A DNA stretch of 64,000 bases from UBA1381 sp964399965 (lineage in GTDB: Bacteria > Bacillota > Clostridia > UBA1381), in contig CAYNRX010000001.1 of assembly GCA_964399965.1 (NCBI GenBank), positions 1-64,000 of the forward strand, given 5' to 3'. A program made the translations under genes and the position numbers. Shown here in pieces: positions 52,711 to 61,604 of the stretch. Under the pieces are notes generated by a model. It was not told the origin of the DNA. It did no database searches and was given only the letters and a program-made list of their open reading frames with translations. Each line of letters begins with the position of its first letter. The first letter of the stretch is position 1.

Positions 52711-52860
52711 ATCCAATTTAAGGGAAATTTTTGCCCTGATTTTAGGGCTGTTCCTCGAAAATATATTCGAAAGTCATACCTCCTTTCTCGCGTTTTATCA
52801 GGAATAGATTTACTAAACATTTGGCATTAAAGAAATATAGAAATACACCATTTTGAGGGC

Positions 52861-52889
52861 TTGCATTTTCGACCCTTTTATGGTACAAT
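52861..52889 (+). promoter_or_regulatory. Promoter of AraC-family gene (52937)
   Basis: TTGCAT, 17-bp spacer, TACAAT, 47 bp before the ATG. Confidence 0.75.
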
Positions 52890-52936
52890 AATGTTGCATT
52901 CAGAAAGAATATTCCTGCTGCGAAACGGAGAGGACT

Positions 52937-53782
52937 ATGGAACAGACTTCATTCTCACCTCACAGAGGGCTGTATATCCAACATCTTAAATCAAGCAAAA
53001 AGCATGATATGACGATTCAGCACTATCACGACTCATATGAAATATACCTTCAGCTCAACGGAAAAAGATATTTATTCTGCGGCGACCGCTGCTGTACGCT
53101 GGAACGCGGAGACATGGCGATATTTGAGCCTTTTGTGATACACTACGCCCAAAGCCGTGATGCGGATGAATATGAGCGGTACGTGGTAAATTTCCGTCCA
53201 TCGGAGCTTTTATCCGTTTTAAGTCAGGGAGAGGCTGATATGCTGTGCAAAAAGCTTTCCACCTCCGTAATACATCTTGATGAGGATGAGACTGTAAGAT
53301 TATGCGGTGAGTTTGACCGTATTACGCATTTTGAAAGCGGCCGGGGCTTTTTGGCAGAAAAAGCCTTGTCCGCCGCACTCATGCAGCTCATATTGCAGGC
53401 TGCTGCCTGCTCCGAGCAAAAAGATGGCCTATCTTCCAGAAATGCCGATCCCAACGTTGTGCGCGCAATTTGTTACATCGACAGCCATTATCGGGAAGAT
53501 CTTTCATTAGACAAAATAGCTGAAAATGTGCATATGAGCAAATATTATCTTTGCCGCACATTCCATCGCGTAACAGGAGCAACGATGCTTGAATATTTAA
53601 ATAACGTCCGCCTGTCCAAGGCGCACAGCCTTTTATTGAACACAGATATGCGGATAGAGGAGATCGCTGAAAAAACAGGATTCTCCTCCCCGATGCAATT
53701 TACGCGGATATTCAAAAAAACACACAATGCAGCTCCGAGCGTTTTCAGGAAAATACATGGGGAGAAAAATGACAGGACATAA
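52937..53782 (+). CDS. AraC family transcriptional regulator with cupin sensor
   Basis: A 281-residue regulator. The cupin sensor (about 15-95) has HYHDSYEIYLQLNGKRYLF and LERGDMAIFEPFVIHYAQ. The C-terminal HTH pair (about 175-275) has LSLDKIAENVHMSKYYLCRTFHRVTG and IAEKTGFSSPMQFTRIFKKTHNAAPSVFRK. It overlaps the downstream GNAT gene by 14 bp, so both are made together. Target unknown. Confidence 0.92.
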   Translation: MEQTSFSPHRGLYIQHLKSSKKHDMTIQHYHDSYEIYLQLNGKRYLFCGDRCCTLERGDMAIFEPFVIHYAQSRDADEYERYVVNFRPSELLSVLSQGEADMLCKKLSTSVIHLDEDETVRLCGEFDRITHFESGRGFLAEKALSAALMQLILQAAACSEQKDGLSSRNADPNVVRAICYIDSHYREDLSLDKIAENVHMSKYYLCRTFHRVTGATMLEYLNNVRLSKAHSLLLNTDMRIEEIAEKTGFSSPMQFTRIFKKTHNAAPSVFRKIHGEKNDRT

Positions 53783-54233
53783 AATAGAGCTTATAAAGCT
53801 GCGGGAAAAGCCCGAACTCAAAAATACAGCCGTCTCTTGGTTCTCCGAAAAATGGGGTATCCCAGCCGAGGAATACCAAAAAAGCATAGACGAATGTATT
53901 GACGGCACAAAGATCGTGCCCCAGTGGTATATAGCAACAGATGAAACGGGGAATATCATCGGCGGAGCGGGAGTGATAGAAAACGATTTTCACAGCCGCG
54001 TTGACCTTGCGCCGAATCTGTGCGCGCTTTTTGTTGAGCCGCAATTCCGGGGGAACCGGATCTCTGAGCGTATCATCGATATGATAAAGAACGATATGAA
54101 AAGCAGCGGGCTTAGTACCCTGTACCTTATAACTGACCACACTTCGTTTTATGAGCGGTACGGTTGGGAATTTTTCTGTATGACCGACTGCTGCGACGGT
54201 ACACGTTCGAGAATTTATAAGATATCGCTTTAA
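53769..54233 (+). CDS. GNAT family N-acetyltransferase
   Basis: A 154-residue acetyl-CoA-dependent acetyltransferase. The GNAT core is visible: GNIIGGAGVIEND, LCALFVEPQFRGNRISERIID (motif A, acetyl-CoA loop R-G-N-R-I) and LYLITDHTSFYERYGWEFF (motif B). ATG 53769 lies within the end of the AraC gene, with GGGGAG just upstream. The acceptor substrate is unknown. Confidence 0.88.
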   Translation: MTGHKIELIKLREKPELKNTAVSWFSEKWGIPAEEYQKSIDECIDGTKIVPQWYIATDETGNIIGGAGVIENDFHSRVDLAPNLCALFVEPQFRGNRISERIIDMIKNDMKSSGLSTLYLITDHTSFYERYGWEFFCMTDCCDGTRSRIYKISL

Positions 54234-54297
54234 AAGTCCGCCGCTGTTTTGCAGACAAAAAGCGGCTGCCACTATTTTATTGAGAGGAGCACAATTT

Positions 54298-54981
54298 ATG
54301 AAAATACTTGTAGTAGATGATGAAAAATTGCTCGTTAAGGGCATTAAATATAATTTACAGCAGGAAGGCTATCAAGTGGAGACCGCGTTTGACGGCGAGG
54401 AGGCCGTAAGGCTCGCGCATGACGACAGCATAGATCTGATACTTCTTGACGTCATGCTTCCGAAGATGGACGGTCTGAGCGTATGCCGGGCTATACGCGC
54501 CTTTTCTGAGGTGCCGATAATAATGCTCACTGCCAAAAGCGAGGATATAGACAAGATACTTGGCCTTGAATACGGAGCCGACGACTATATAACAAAGCCG
54601 TTTAATATCCGCGAGGTCACAGCCAGAATAAAGGCTATACTGCGCCGTATAAATCCCGCTCCCAAAGCCGAAAAGGAAAAACTTTATACCTCGGGCGACA
54701 TAACGCTTGACTATAACTTCCGGCGGATAATAATAGGCGACAAGGTCATTGAGCTGACCGGCAAGGAATTTGATCTTATGGAGCTGTTTTTGCGTAATCC
54801 GGGCAAAGTGTACACCCGTGAAAATCTGCTTGATATCGCCTGGGGCTTTGATTATCCGGGAGATGTGCGGACTGTAGACGTACACATAAGGCGGCTTCGG
54901 GAAAAGGTGGAGCCGAACCCGGCCGAGCCGACATACATCAAGACAAAATGGGGGGTTGGTTATTATTACAAGAAAGACTGA
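54298..54981 (+). CDS. OmpR/PhoP-type response regulator
   Basis: A 227-residue DNA-binding regulator. The receiver (1-120) has VVDDEKLL, the phospho-acceptor Asp in LILLDVMLPKMDG, and KPF. The winged helix (about 130-227) has LTGKEFDLMELFLRNPGKVYTRENLLD and TVDVHIRRLREKVE. ATG 54298 has GAGGAG upstream. Overlaps the histidine kinase by 26 bp. Sequence style is WalR/PhoP-like, but the true orthologue cannot be fixed. Confidence 0.95.
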   Translation: MKILVVDDEKLLVKGIKYNLQQEGYQVETAFDGEEAVRLAHDDSIDLILLDVMLPKMDGLSVCRAIRAFSEVPIIMLTAKSEDIDKILGLEYGADDYITKPFNIREVTARIKAILRRINPAPKAEKEKLYTSGDITLDYNFRRIIIGDKVIELTGKEFDLMELFLRNPGKVYTRENLLDIAWGFDYPGDVRTVDVHIRRLREKVEPNPAEPTYIKTKWGVGYYYKKD

Positions 54982-56479
54982 ACCGTCAAAAAATACGGTC
55001 AGGAGCAAAAAAAAGCAGGATCGCAAAACAAGACGCAGCCTCAGGCGGCAGAAAATAACAGCCTTCGTGAAGTCGATGCGTTTTTCAATAATAACAACAT
55101 ATTTTGCGGTCATTTTGGCAACGCTCATACTCATGAGCGTGTATATCATAGCTATGCTGTCAAAAAATCTATATGATGATTCCTTGGGCGATATGTATGC
55201 CAAGGCTAATATAATCTCGGACACCGTTTCCCAGAGCTGGGGCGAGGAGGAGATAGATTACGACCGCATAGTCGGGCAGAGCCTTGCCGGTACCAATATC
55301 CGCGGGATAATCACCAACACGGCCTACCTTGTTCTGTATGACAGCAACAGCGAATCGGACTTGGTCGGCAAGATATTCATGCGCAGCGTTATCGGCAGTG
55401 CGTTATCGGGCGAGCAAGCCAGCATAATAGCCGAGAACGAATCAAACATGAACATGATGACGGTAGCTGTGCCGATAGAGCATGACGGCGCGATAACTGC
55501 CAGCGTATACCTTACCGTGACGGCGGATAATATCGATGAGACTATCTCTTCTATCCAATGGAGCCTTATAGTGTTCAGCATATTGATAAGCATACTGATA
55601 GGTATGCTCAGTCTCGGCATGAGCTATATCATAACCTCTCCGCTGGTAGAGTTTATAGACATCGCCAAGGAAATATCAAAGGGTGATTTTTCCAAGAGGA
55701 TCAAGGTTCGCGGAAAAACTGAATTGGCAGAGCTTGCCAAGGCGCTAAATTCCATGTGCGATCAGCTGGCGCTTTTGGAAGAAAAACGCAAAAAATTCGT
55801 TTCCGATGCTTCTCACGAGTTGAAAACACCCATGGCGACCATAAAGCTGATATGTGACAGCATAGTCTCCACTCCCAACCCGGATATTGCTATGGTAAGA
55901 GAGTTTCTGGAAGATTTGAGTGAAGAGGTGGACAGGCTGACGCGTATAACCGAAAGGCTTCTGGCATTAACGAAGCTTGACAACGCCAACTCCGAGCTGA
56001 AATACGAGACCGTGGATTATCCGGGGTTGGTAAAAAGAGTAGTCTTGAAGCTAAAGCCGGTGGCTGACGTTAAGGAAACGGTGGTCTCCTTAAATTACAA
56101 CCAGGAAAACATCCCGCCGATACTTCTTGATTACGACCGTATATGGGAGGCTATATATAACATAATCGACAATGCCATAAAATACTCTCCTCCCCGCAGC
56201 TTTATAAAGGTGCAGATATACCGTGAAAGCAGCTTTATCACCACGACTGTTGAGGATAACGGTCCCGGGATCCCCGACACGGAAAAGGAGAGGATATTCG
56301 AACGTTTTTACCGCCTTGACGATTCCCGGGCGCGCGATACGGGCGGAACCGGTCTTGGGCTTGCCATTGCCAAGGAGGCCGTTACCATGCACGGCGGCGT
56401 TATCGAGGTTGTACCTGGCAAAGATGGCGGCAGCAAATTTATGATAACTCTGCCCATCAATGAACCCTCGGCAATTTAA
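54956..56479 (+). CDS. Sensor histidine kinase
   Basis: A 507-residue membrane kinase, cognate to the overlapping response regulator. A basic cytosolic N-terminus, TM1 (about 45-68), an extracytoplasmic sensor of about 130 residues (single-Cache/PDC-like), TM2 (about 200-222), HAMP (about 223-275), HisKA with phospho-His287 (SDASHELKTPM), and HATPase with N box (NIIDNAIKYSPP), DNGPGIP and GGTGLGLAI. The start is TTG 54956, preceded by GGGGGG; an internal ATG at 55076 is an alternative. Confidence 0.93.
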   Translation: MVIITRKTEPSKNTVRSKKKQDRKTRRSLRRQKITAFVKSMRFSIITTYFAVILATLILMSVYIIAMLSKNLYDDSLGDMYAKANIISDTVSQSWGEEEIDYDRIVGQSLAGTNIRGIITNTAYLVLYDSNSESDLVGKIFMRSVIGSALSGEQASIIAENESNMNMMTVAVPIEHDGAITASVYLTVTADNIDETISSIQWSLIVFSILISILIGMLSLGMSYIITSPLVEFIDIAKEISKGDFSKRIKVRGKTELAELAKALNSMCDQLALLEEKRKKFVSDASHELKTPMATIKLICDSIVSTPNPDIAMVREFLEDLSEEVDRLTRITERLLALTKLDNANSELKYETVDYPGLVKRVVLKLKPVADVKETVVSLNYNQENIPPILLDYDRIWEAIYNIIDNAIKYSPPRSFIKVQIYRESSFITTTVEDNGPGIPDTEKERIFERFYRLDDSRARDTGGTGLGLAIAKEAVTMHGGVIEVVPGKDGGSKFMITLPINEPSAI

Positions 56480-56496
56480 GTGAAAGGAGGCTTGAT

Positions 56497-57432
56497 ATGA
56501 AGAAAAAAACCATAGCCATTGCTGTAGCCGCCGCTGTGCTGCTTTCGCTGGCCGGATTTTTCGCCTATCAGTTCACACACGATCCCAATGATTTTCGGGT
56601 CGTACTGGATCTGTATTTTTTGAATACACGTTCCTCTTCGATCGCCGCAGAAGAAAGGGAAATACATTTTTCACGTCCGGAAGAGCTTCCGGGAGCGGTA
56701 GTCGCAGAGCTTATAGAGGGGCCCTCCTCTGCTGACGAGGGCGTCATCCCAGAAAATACGGAGCTATTGTCGCTTGTAAGCGACGGAAGGGGCGGACTTA
56801 CGGTGGATTTTTCCTCGGAATTTTATTCGGGCGACAGCTCCCGCGATATAATGGCCGTTTATTCTGTGATAAAATCCCTGTGCGGGATAAACAATATACA
56901 AAGAGTAATGGTGACCGTAAATGGCGAGGCCGTAAAGGCTCCGGATGGGAGCGAGATAGGTTTTCTTACGTCAGACGATATAAATATATCCACAGAAACC
57001 GCCAGCAGTGATTCTCGCAGCGTGACGCTATATTTTACCGACACATCTGGTTCTATGCTTTTAAAAGAGGTACGCACAGTACAGGTTACAGATCGCCAGC
57101 CGGTTGAGCAATATATCATAAATGAGCTTATAAAAGGTCCATATGACGAGACCAATCTTGCCGGGATACTCTCGGCCGATACCGTTGTGGCGTCTGTAGA
57201 GACGACCGACAATATATGCTTTGTGAATTTCAGAGCAAATTTCCTGGATAAAAACTCCAGCAGCGCCGGGCGTGAACGGTTGGTGATATATTCTATTGTA
57301 AATTCACTCACCGAGCTTCCGGAGATACAATACGTTCAATTCCTGTTTGATGGAAAAAAGACGGACAAATTCGGCTCTATGGATGTTAGCGGACTGTTCA
57401 GCAGAGATGATTCCTTGATAGCACAGCAATGA
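56497..57432 (+). CDS. Membrane-anchored protein with two GerMN domains
   Basis: A 311-residue protein with an N-terminal anchor (KKTIAIAVAAAVLLSLAGFFAYQF). Two GerMN repeats follow (about 30-150 and about 165-295), each with a LYFLN or LYFTD strand and an IEGPSS or IKGPYD turn. GerMN domains occur in GerM, needed for spore wall and forespore engulfment, and in lipoproteins of the LpqB type next to two-component systems. It is 17 bp after the kinase gene with AAAGGAGG, so it forms a three-gene unit and may modulate the sensor. Confidence 0.87.
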   Translation: MKKKTIAIAVAAAVLLSLAGFFAYQFTHDPNDFRVVLDLYFLNTRSSSIAAEEREIHFSRPEELPGAVVAELIEGPSSADEGVIPENTELLSLVSDGRGGLTVDFSSEFYSGDSSRDIMAVYSVIKSLCGINNIQRVMVTVNGEAVKAPDGSEIGFLTSDDINISTETASSDSRSVTLYFTDTSGSMLLKEVRTVQVTDRQPVEQYIINELIKGPYDETNLAGILSADTVVASVETTDNICFVNFRANFLDKNSSSAGRERLVIYSIVNSLTELPEIQYVQFLFDGKKTDKFGSMDVSGLFSRDDSLIAQQ

Positions 57433-57642
57433 AAACAAAACGGGAAAATTTCAATAAAAATTTCAACCGGCTTTCCGGATAAATCATGCGTGACAGGAAC
57501 ATTCGGTACATGTAAACTGTACTTTAGACCGTTAAAACTATTGCGTATCAGCTAAACTGGATATTGTGTGAAAATAGATTATGTTTTCAAAATCCACTAG
57601 TCTGTTCCTTAAAATGCTTCAGTAGAATTTTAAACTACGATA

Positions 57643-57690
57643 AATAAGCTGATAAAAATGAACATGTTTAATCATTTTTGTCAGCTTATT
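57643..57690 (+). terminator. Long AT-rich stem-loop, probable terminator
   Basis: AATAAGCTGATAAAAATGA pairs with TCATTTTTGTCAGCTTATT (19 bp, one G-T pair), followed by TTATATTATT. Located about 210 bp past the GerMN gene. Confidence 0.65.
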
Positions 57691-57695
57691 TTATA

Positions 57696-57812
57696 TTATT
57701 GAGAAAACTGGGCGACATTTTTCAGCACGGCTAGTGCCTCATAGAACTCCTTGCTCATTGATTTGGAATAAGCAATGCTTCTCCTATTATGAGCATGATC
57801 GGGACGGTGATT
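57696..57812 (-). pseudogene. Possible C-terminal relic of an unknown gene
   Basis: A minus-strand frame ends at TAA 57698-57696 and encodes HNRRSIAYSKSMSKEFYEAL and VLKNVAQFSQ without a start codon in context. The composition is protein-like, but no family is recognised. Confidence 0.25.
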
Positions 57813-57969
57813 TTTTGTTCATATAATCAAGCGGCTATTATTGCAATAAATTCTTTTTCTTTGGTATTTTTGCAGCTCAAAAAAGAAAAGCAACAAAAGA
57901 GTTTTTAACGTATGATTTTCTTCCTTGTGTAAATAATATAAAAAAATGTAAAATAATTTTAAAAAACTA

Positions 57970-57998
57970 TTGAAAAGCACAAAAGAGTGTGTTATAAT
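57970..57998 (+). promoter_or_regulatory. Promoter of the Asp23/Gls24 gene
   Basis: TTGAAA, 17-bp spacer, TATAAT, 51 bp before the ATG. Confidence 0.85.
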
Positions 57999-58049
57999 AT
58001 AGATAATGACAATACTGTGCTTATGCACGTTATGCAAGGAGGAATTTTC

Positions 58050-58556
58050 ATGGATGAAGAAATCAAGAAAGAGGTCGAGAATGTGGAAGAGATAGAATCT
58101 TCTGTACAGACCGAGGACGTTATGGAAGTCATGGGAAATATCAAGATAGCTGTTGACGTTGTTTCCACAATTGCCGGTATCGCTGCCGATGAGATCGAGG
58201 GCGTTGCCAATATGTACAGCTCTTTTGCCGGCGGTATCGTGGAGAAGTTTGGCAAGAAGAATGCTGCCAAGGGCGTCCGCGTTGATATGAACGATGATAG
58301 TGTGACGATAGACCTTTACATGATAGTCGACTATGGAGTGAAGATCCCCGAGCTTGCATGGGAGGTACAGGAAAACGTCAAAAATAGCGTTGAGACAATG
58401 ACAGGGCTTACCGTGGAAAATGTAAATATACACGTTGAAGGCATCAGCTTTGAAAAAGAAAAGGCCAGGCTTATAGAAGAGGCGGAAAAAGCCGCTTCCG
58501 AAGCTGCGGTTCCTGAGATGGCTGAGGAAGACGCTTCCGAAGATATCGAGGACTAA
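58050..58556 (+). CDS. Asp23/Gls24 family envelope stress protein
   Basis: A 168-residue protein with an acidic N-terminus, the Asp23 domain (about 25-140: IKIAVDVVSTIAGIAADEIEGVANM, DLYMIVDYGVKIPELAWEVQENV, VNIHVEGISFE), and a charged Ala/Glu-rich tail. Family members associate with the membrane through partner proteins and respond to envelope or alkaline stress. AAGGAGG lies seven bases before ATG 58050. Usually found near accBC or nusB, but here it stands alone. Confidence 0.93.
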   Translation: MDEEIKKEVENVEEIESSVQTEDVMEVMGNIKIAVDVVSTIAGIAADEIEGVANMYSSFAGGIVEKFGKKNAAKGVRVDMNDDSVTIDLYMIVDYGVKIPELAWEVQENVKNSVETMTGLTVENVNIHVEGISFEKEKARLIEEAEKAASEAAVPEMAEEDASEDIED

Positions 58557-58625
58557 TAAAAAAAGCAGGTATATCCTGCATTTTGTCTAAACTCCAAAAT
58601 GATGCTATAATCTAAGTTATTTTTT

Positions 58626-58660
58626 GCAGGCTGAAGGCCGGGATCCGGCTTTCAGCCTGC
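58626..58660. other. GC-rich hairpin without a T-run
   Basis: GCAGGCTGAA with GCCGG pairs with CCGGC and TTTCAGCCTGC around GAT. It lies between the convergent Asp23 and aroH genes. No T-tail on either side, so termination is uncertain; a small GCAGG/CCTGC hairpin with TTTTG lies at about 58565-58585. Confidence 0.6.
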
Positions 58661-58721
58661 AGCTATATATAGCGTAAATCCTATGGCTTATCAATGACGT
58701 CAGTAATACAGCAGCTTTTCT

Positions 58722-59081
58722 TCACTTCACAAGATCCGGTCGCAGTCTCACTGCCCCGTTTAAATACACGTGCTCTATCTTCTCTCGCCTTAGCTCTGTT
58801 TCAGCATATATCATCACCCGTATGCACATAGGAAGCATATTATCTATCGCCGGGGCGGCCATATCCAAAAGCGGCACATCGCAAATGCCCATCTCACGCA
58901 CCCCCGAAGCCGGAAATGCTGCGGTGATATCAGGCGTCACAGTAAATATGATGCTAACCAGATCCTCTTTGCCTATGCCGTTTTTCTCCAATATTTCCGC
59001 CGTCATTTCTTTTGCTGCCTGCCTTATCTCTTCGGCAGTATTTTCCTCTATTGTGGTCGCCCCTCTGAATGCACGTACCAT
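58722..59081 (-). CDS. aroH: Chorismate mutase, AroH class
   Basis: Converts chorismate to prephenate for Phe and Tyr synthesis. 119 residues of the monofunctional trimeric AroH type: RAFRGATTIEENT with the substrate-binding Arg at the start, FTVTPDITAAFPA, and CIRVMIYAETE with the active-site Arg. It is the last gene of the six-gene minus-strand operon, 12 bp after hutP. Confidence 0.95.
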   Translation of the reverse strand: MVRAFRGATTIEENTAEEIRQAAKEMTAEILEKNGIGKEDLVSIIFTVTPDITAAFPASGVREMGICDVPLLDMAAPAIDNMLPMCIRVMIYAETELRREKIEHVYLNGAVRLRPDLVK

Positions 59082-59093
59082 ATTTTCTCCTCC

Positions 59094-59504
59094 TTACAAC
59101 GCCCTATGCCCAAGACCTATAGCTACATCATTTAAGTTCAAAAGCCCTACCTCAAAGAAAACGCACACCGACAAATGCGAGCCGCAGCGCGCAATACCGA
59201 TCTTTCCTCCCAGGTTAAGCCCTGCGGCTTTATTTATCACCTGGGTTATCGCCTCATGGGCGGCTCCGGCCACTGCTCCCTCCTCAGTATGCGTCTCTGC
59301 GATAACTCCGCCGCGTCTGGCCGCTACGACTGCCCGCTCCAGAACCTTGACTACCGCCGTTGAGGCTTCGCCACCGAAATTAACGGCAGCCGCCCTTATT
59401 CCATTATCACTGAACCGGCTCTTTAACCGTTCCTCGCTGTCTCTGTTTTCGCTAAGCGCCATTCTTATAGCCGCCTTCGCTACATCCTTGCTGCCGTACT
59501 CCAA
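59094..59504 (-). CDS. hutP: HutP-family RNA-binding protein
   Basis: A 136-residue protein matching HutP, the histidine- and metal-dependent antiterminator of the hut operon in Bacillus. GVIAETHTEEGAVAGAAHEAI holds the metal-binding His residues, and SVCVFFEVGLLNLNDVAIGLGHRAL is the conserved C-terminus. The start is TTG 59504, with AAGGAG nine bases upstream. No histidine-utilisation gene is nearby; its partners here are aroH and an oxidoreductase, so the target RNA may differ. Confidence 0.88.
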   Translation of the reverse strand: MEYGSKDVAKAAIRMALSENRDSEERLKSRFSDNGIRAAAVNFGGEASTAVVKVLERAVVAARRGGVIAETHTEEGAVAGAAHEAITQVINKAAGLNLGGKIGIARCGSHLSVCVFFEVGLLNLNDVAIGLGHRAL

Positions 59505-59518
59505 TCGGTCTCACTCCT

Positions 59519-60736
59519 TCAGGCATTCTCCCCGGCCAGATGGCCCGTTGAAAACGCTATCTGTAAATTATATCCGCCCGTATAGGCGTCCACATCTATT
59601 ATCTCCCCGGCAAAATAAAGCCCCTTGATTATTTTCGACTCCATAGTTGACGGATCTATCTCCTTTACCGATACACCACCGGACGTTATTATCGCTTCTT
59701 TTATCGGTCGGAAGCCCTTGACCGTCAGCGGCAATGCTTTTAAAACCGTCACCAGCCGCCTGCGCTCCTCCTTGGTAATGCTGTTTACTGCTTTTTCCGG
59801 CGATATTCGCGCAATAGATATCACTACCGGCACTAACGCCTTGGGCAAAAGATCGTCAAGCGCATTCTTTAGCTGCTTATTGACATATTTCTCAAAATCC
59901 CGCAGTATCCGCCGGTCAAGCCTTTCCTCCGACAAAGCAGGCTTTAGGTCTATTTCCAGCCGGTATCCCTCTTTGTCTATTTTGCGCATATGAGACGACG
60001 CAGAGAGTATAACCGGTCCGCTTACTCCGAAATGGGTAAAAAGCATTTCCCCCATCTCCTCATACACCTTCTTTTTGCCGTAAACCTTGAGGACGATATT
60101 GCGAAGAGACAGCCCTGCCAGCTCACGCGGCCATTTTTCCTCGGTCTCTATCGGTATCAGCGAGGGCTTAAGCGCGGTCACGGTATGTCCTGCGTCTCTT
60201 GCCAGCCGGTATCCCGAGCCATCGGAGCCCGTAAGCGGATACGACACCCCACCGGTCGCAAGCACCACCGCATCTCCCTCTATCTTGCGTCCGTCCGCAG
60301 CCTTTACTCCGCATATACGGCCATCTTTTATCAAAAGCTGCTCCGCCGATGCTTTTATGCAGCGGACGTTGTTTTGCAATGCCCAGCGTATCAGAGCGTC
60401 GGCCGCATCGTTGGCGTTATCGGAGACCGGGAATACCCGTCCTCCGCGCTCCACCTTCAACGGTACGCCCATATCCTCAAAAAACCGCTTCGTATCCTCG
60501 TTTGTGAAAGAATACAATGCGCTATACAAAAACTTGGGATTGGTAGGGATATGTGCGAAAAATTCACCGATCTCAGCATCGTTGGTTATATTGCAGCGTC
60601 CCTTGCCGGTTATGCGCACCTTTTTTGCCAGCAGCGAATTGTGCTCTATAAGGACGACCTTCTCATGACGCTTTGCCAGCACGCCGCAGGCCATCAGTCC
60701 GGCTGCTCCGCCGCCTATAACTATCGCCGTATCCAT
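59519..60736 (-). CDS. BaiN/HI0933-type flavoprotein
   Basis: A 405-residue FAD-dependent oxidoreductase. The N-terminal dinucleotide fold is AIVIGGGAAGLMACGVLA; LLAKKVRITGKGRCNITND is a strong HI0933 signature, and the C-terminal YFAGEIIDVDAYTGGYNLQIAFSTGH closes the FAD site. Some relatives (BaiN) act on bile-acid intermediates, but most members are uncharacterised. Its ATG shares one base with the end of the rpiR gene. Confidence 0.92.
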   Translation of the reverse strand: MDTAIVIGGGAAGLMACGVLAKRHEKVVLIEHNSLLAKKVRITGKGRCNITNDAEIGEFFAHIPTNPKFLYSALYSFTNEDTKRFFEDMGVPLKVERGGRVFPVSDNANDAADALIRWALQNNVRCIKASAEQLLIKDGRICGVKAADGRKIEGDAVVLATGGVSYPLTGSDGSGYRLARDAGHTVTALKPSLIPIETEEKWPRELAGLSLRNIVLKVYGKKKVYEEMGEMLFTHFGVSGPVILSASSHMRKIDKEGYRLEIDLKPALSEERLDRRILRDFEKYVNKQLKNALDDLLPKALVPVVISIARISPEKAVNSITKEERRRLVTVLKALPLTVKGFRPIKEAIITSGGVSVKEIDPSTMESKIIKGLYFAGEIIDVDAYTGGYNLQIAFSTGHLAGENA

Positions 60737-61590
60737 CAGTATACCTCGTATTCTTCCCAGATATCCTCAAGCGTCTCAAACGTCTTGCTTATCTCTTCTT
60801 TCTTCTTCATTCCTAAAGCGCAGATAACGGCATTTAACACCGACAGCGGCGCCACCAGCGAATCGGCAAAGGAATCCGTGCCGCCGTTACCGGATACAAG
60901 CGTATATGTTGCCGGTTTTATCAGCGGAGAGGTGTAACTGTCAGTGAGGGCAATTATAGTTGCCCCGCGTTTCTGGGCAAATTCCATCGCCTTGACTGTG
61001 CTTTTGGAATACCTGGGGAACGACATCCCTATCACTACGTCCCCCTCCTTCACGCGAATTATCCGCTCAAATATATCATCGGATACATTCGTTTCTATCG
61101 CCTTTACGTTGTCGAAGATAAGGTTAAAGTAAAGCCGCGCGAACCTTACCAATATCCCCGCGCTCCTTGCGCCGAGTATATAGATATTTTCTGCATTTAT
61201 CAGCGCTTCCACGGCTTTTTCAAACTGTTCCCGGTCGATATTCCCCAGCGCCTGCTCTATTTTGTCTATATCCGATTTTAACACATCATCCACGATGCTC
61301 TCTTCGTTTATCCTTCGCGAGGCTATCTCCATCCGCTGTATGCCTGTAAGGCTATTCCTGGTGACCTCCTGCAAAAGCCGCTGGAATTTCTGATACCCGT
61401 TAAAGCCCAGCTCAGAAACAAATCTTACCACCGTGGATTCGGAAACATTCACTTTTTCTGCCAGAGCCGCTGCTGTCATATAGGCTGCATCGTCGCAGTG
61501 TTCAAGCACGTACGAAGCGATAAGCCGCTGACGCTTGCTGAAGCGGTCAAAATTATTCCGTATATATTTCAAAATATCACTGTCGCTCAA
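60736..61590 (-). CDS. MurR/RpiR family transcriptional regulator
   Basis: A 284-residue regulator with an N-terminal HTH_6 domain (about 1-77: AYMTAAALAEKVNVSESTVVRFVSELGFNGYQKFQ) and a C-terminal SIS phosphosugar-binding domain (about 125-255: NIYILGARSAGILVRF, VVIGMSFPRYSKSTVKAMEFA, GATIIALTDS). It probably senses a phosphosugar such as MurNAc-6-P. Its position between a solute-binding protein and pgeF hints at cell wall recycling, but this is inference. Confidence 0.93.
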   Translation of the reverse strand: MSDSDILKYIRNNFDRFSKRQRLIASYVLEHCDDAAYMTAAALAEKVNVSESTVVRFVSELGFNGYQKFQRLLQEVTRNSLTGIQRMEIASRRINEESIVDDVLKSDIDKIEQALGNIDREQFEKAVEALINAENIYILGARSAGILVRFARLYFNLIFDNVKAIETNVSDDIFERIIRVKEGDVVIGMSFPRYSKSTVKAMEFAQKRGATIIALTDSYTSPLIKPATYTLVSGNGGTDSFADSLVAPLSVLNAVICALGMKKKEEISKTFETLEDIWEEYEVY

Positions 61591-61604
61591 TGGTGTTCAA
61601 CTCC

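Larger units (their letters stand above)
52380..52936. other. Long intergenic region after coaX
   Basis: Holds a strong terminator (52491-52533), a possible insertion-sequence end (52673-52710), and the promoter of the next AraC gene (52861-52889). No credible gene. Confidence 0.75.
57433..58049. other. Long intergenic region with a terminator and a gene relic
   Basis: Contains a terminator-like stem (57643-57690), a short minus-strand coding relic (57696-57812), an AT-rich stretch, and the promoter of the Asp23 gene (57970-57998). Nothing else recognised. Confidence 0.7.

Noticed and set aside
57819..58433. Minus-strand frame of 204 codons covering the Asp23 gene
   Set aside because: Shadow of the Asp23 gene and AT-rich upstream DNA; the plus-strand gene has a clear promoter and ribosome site.
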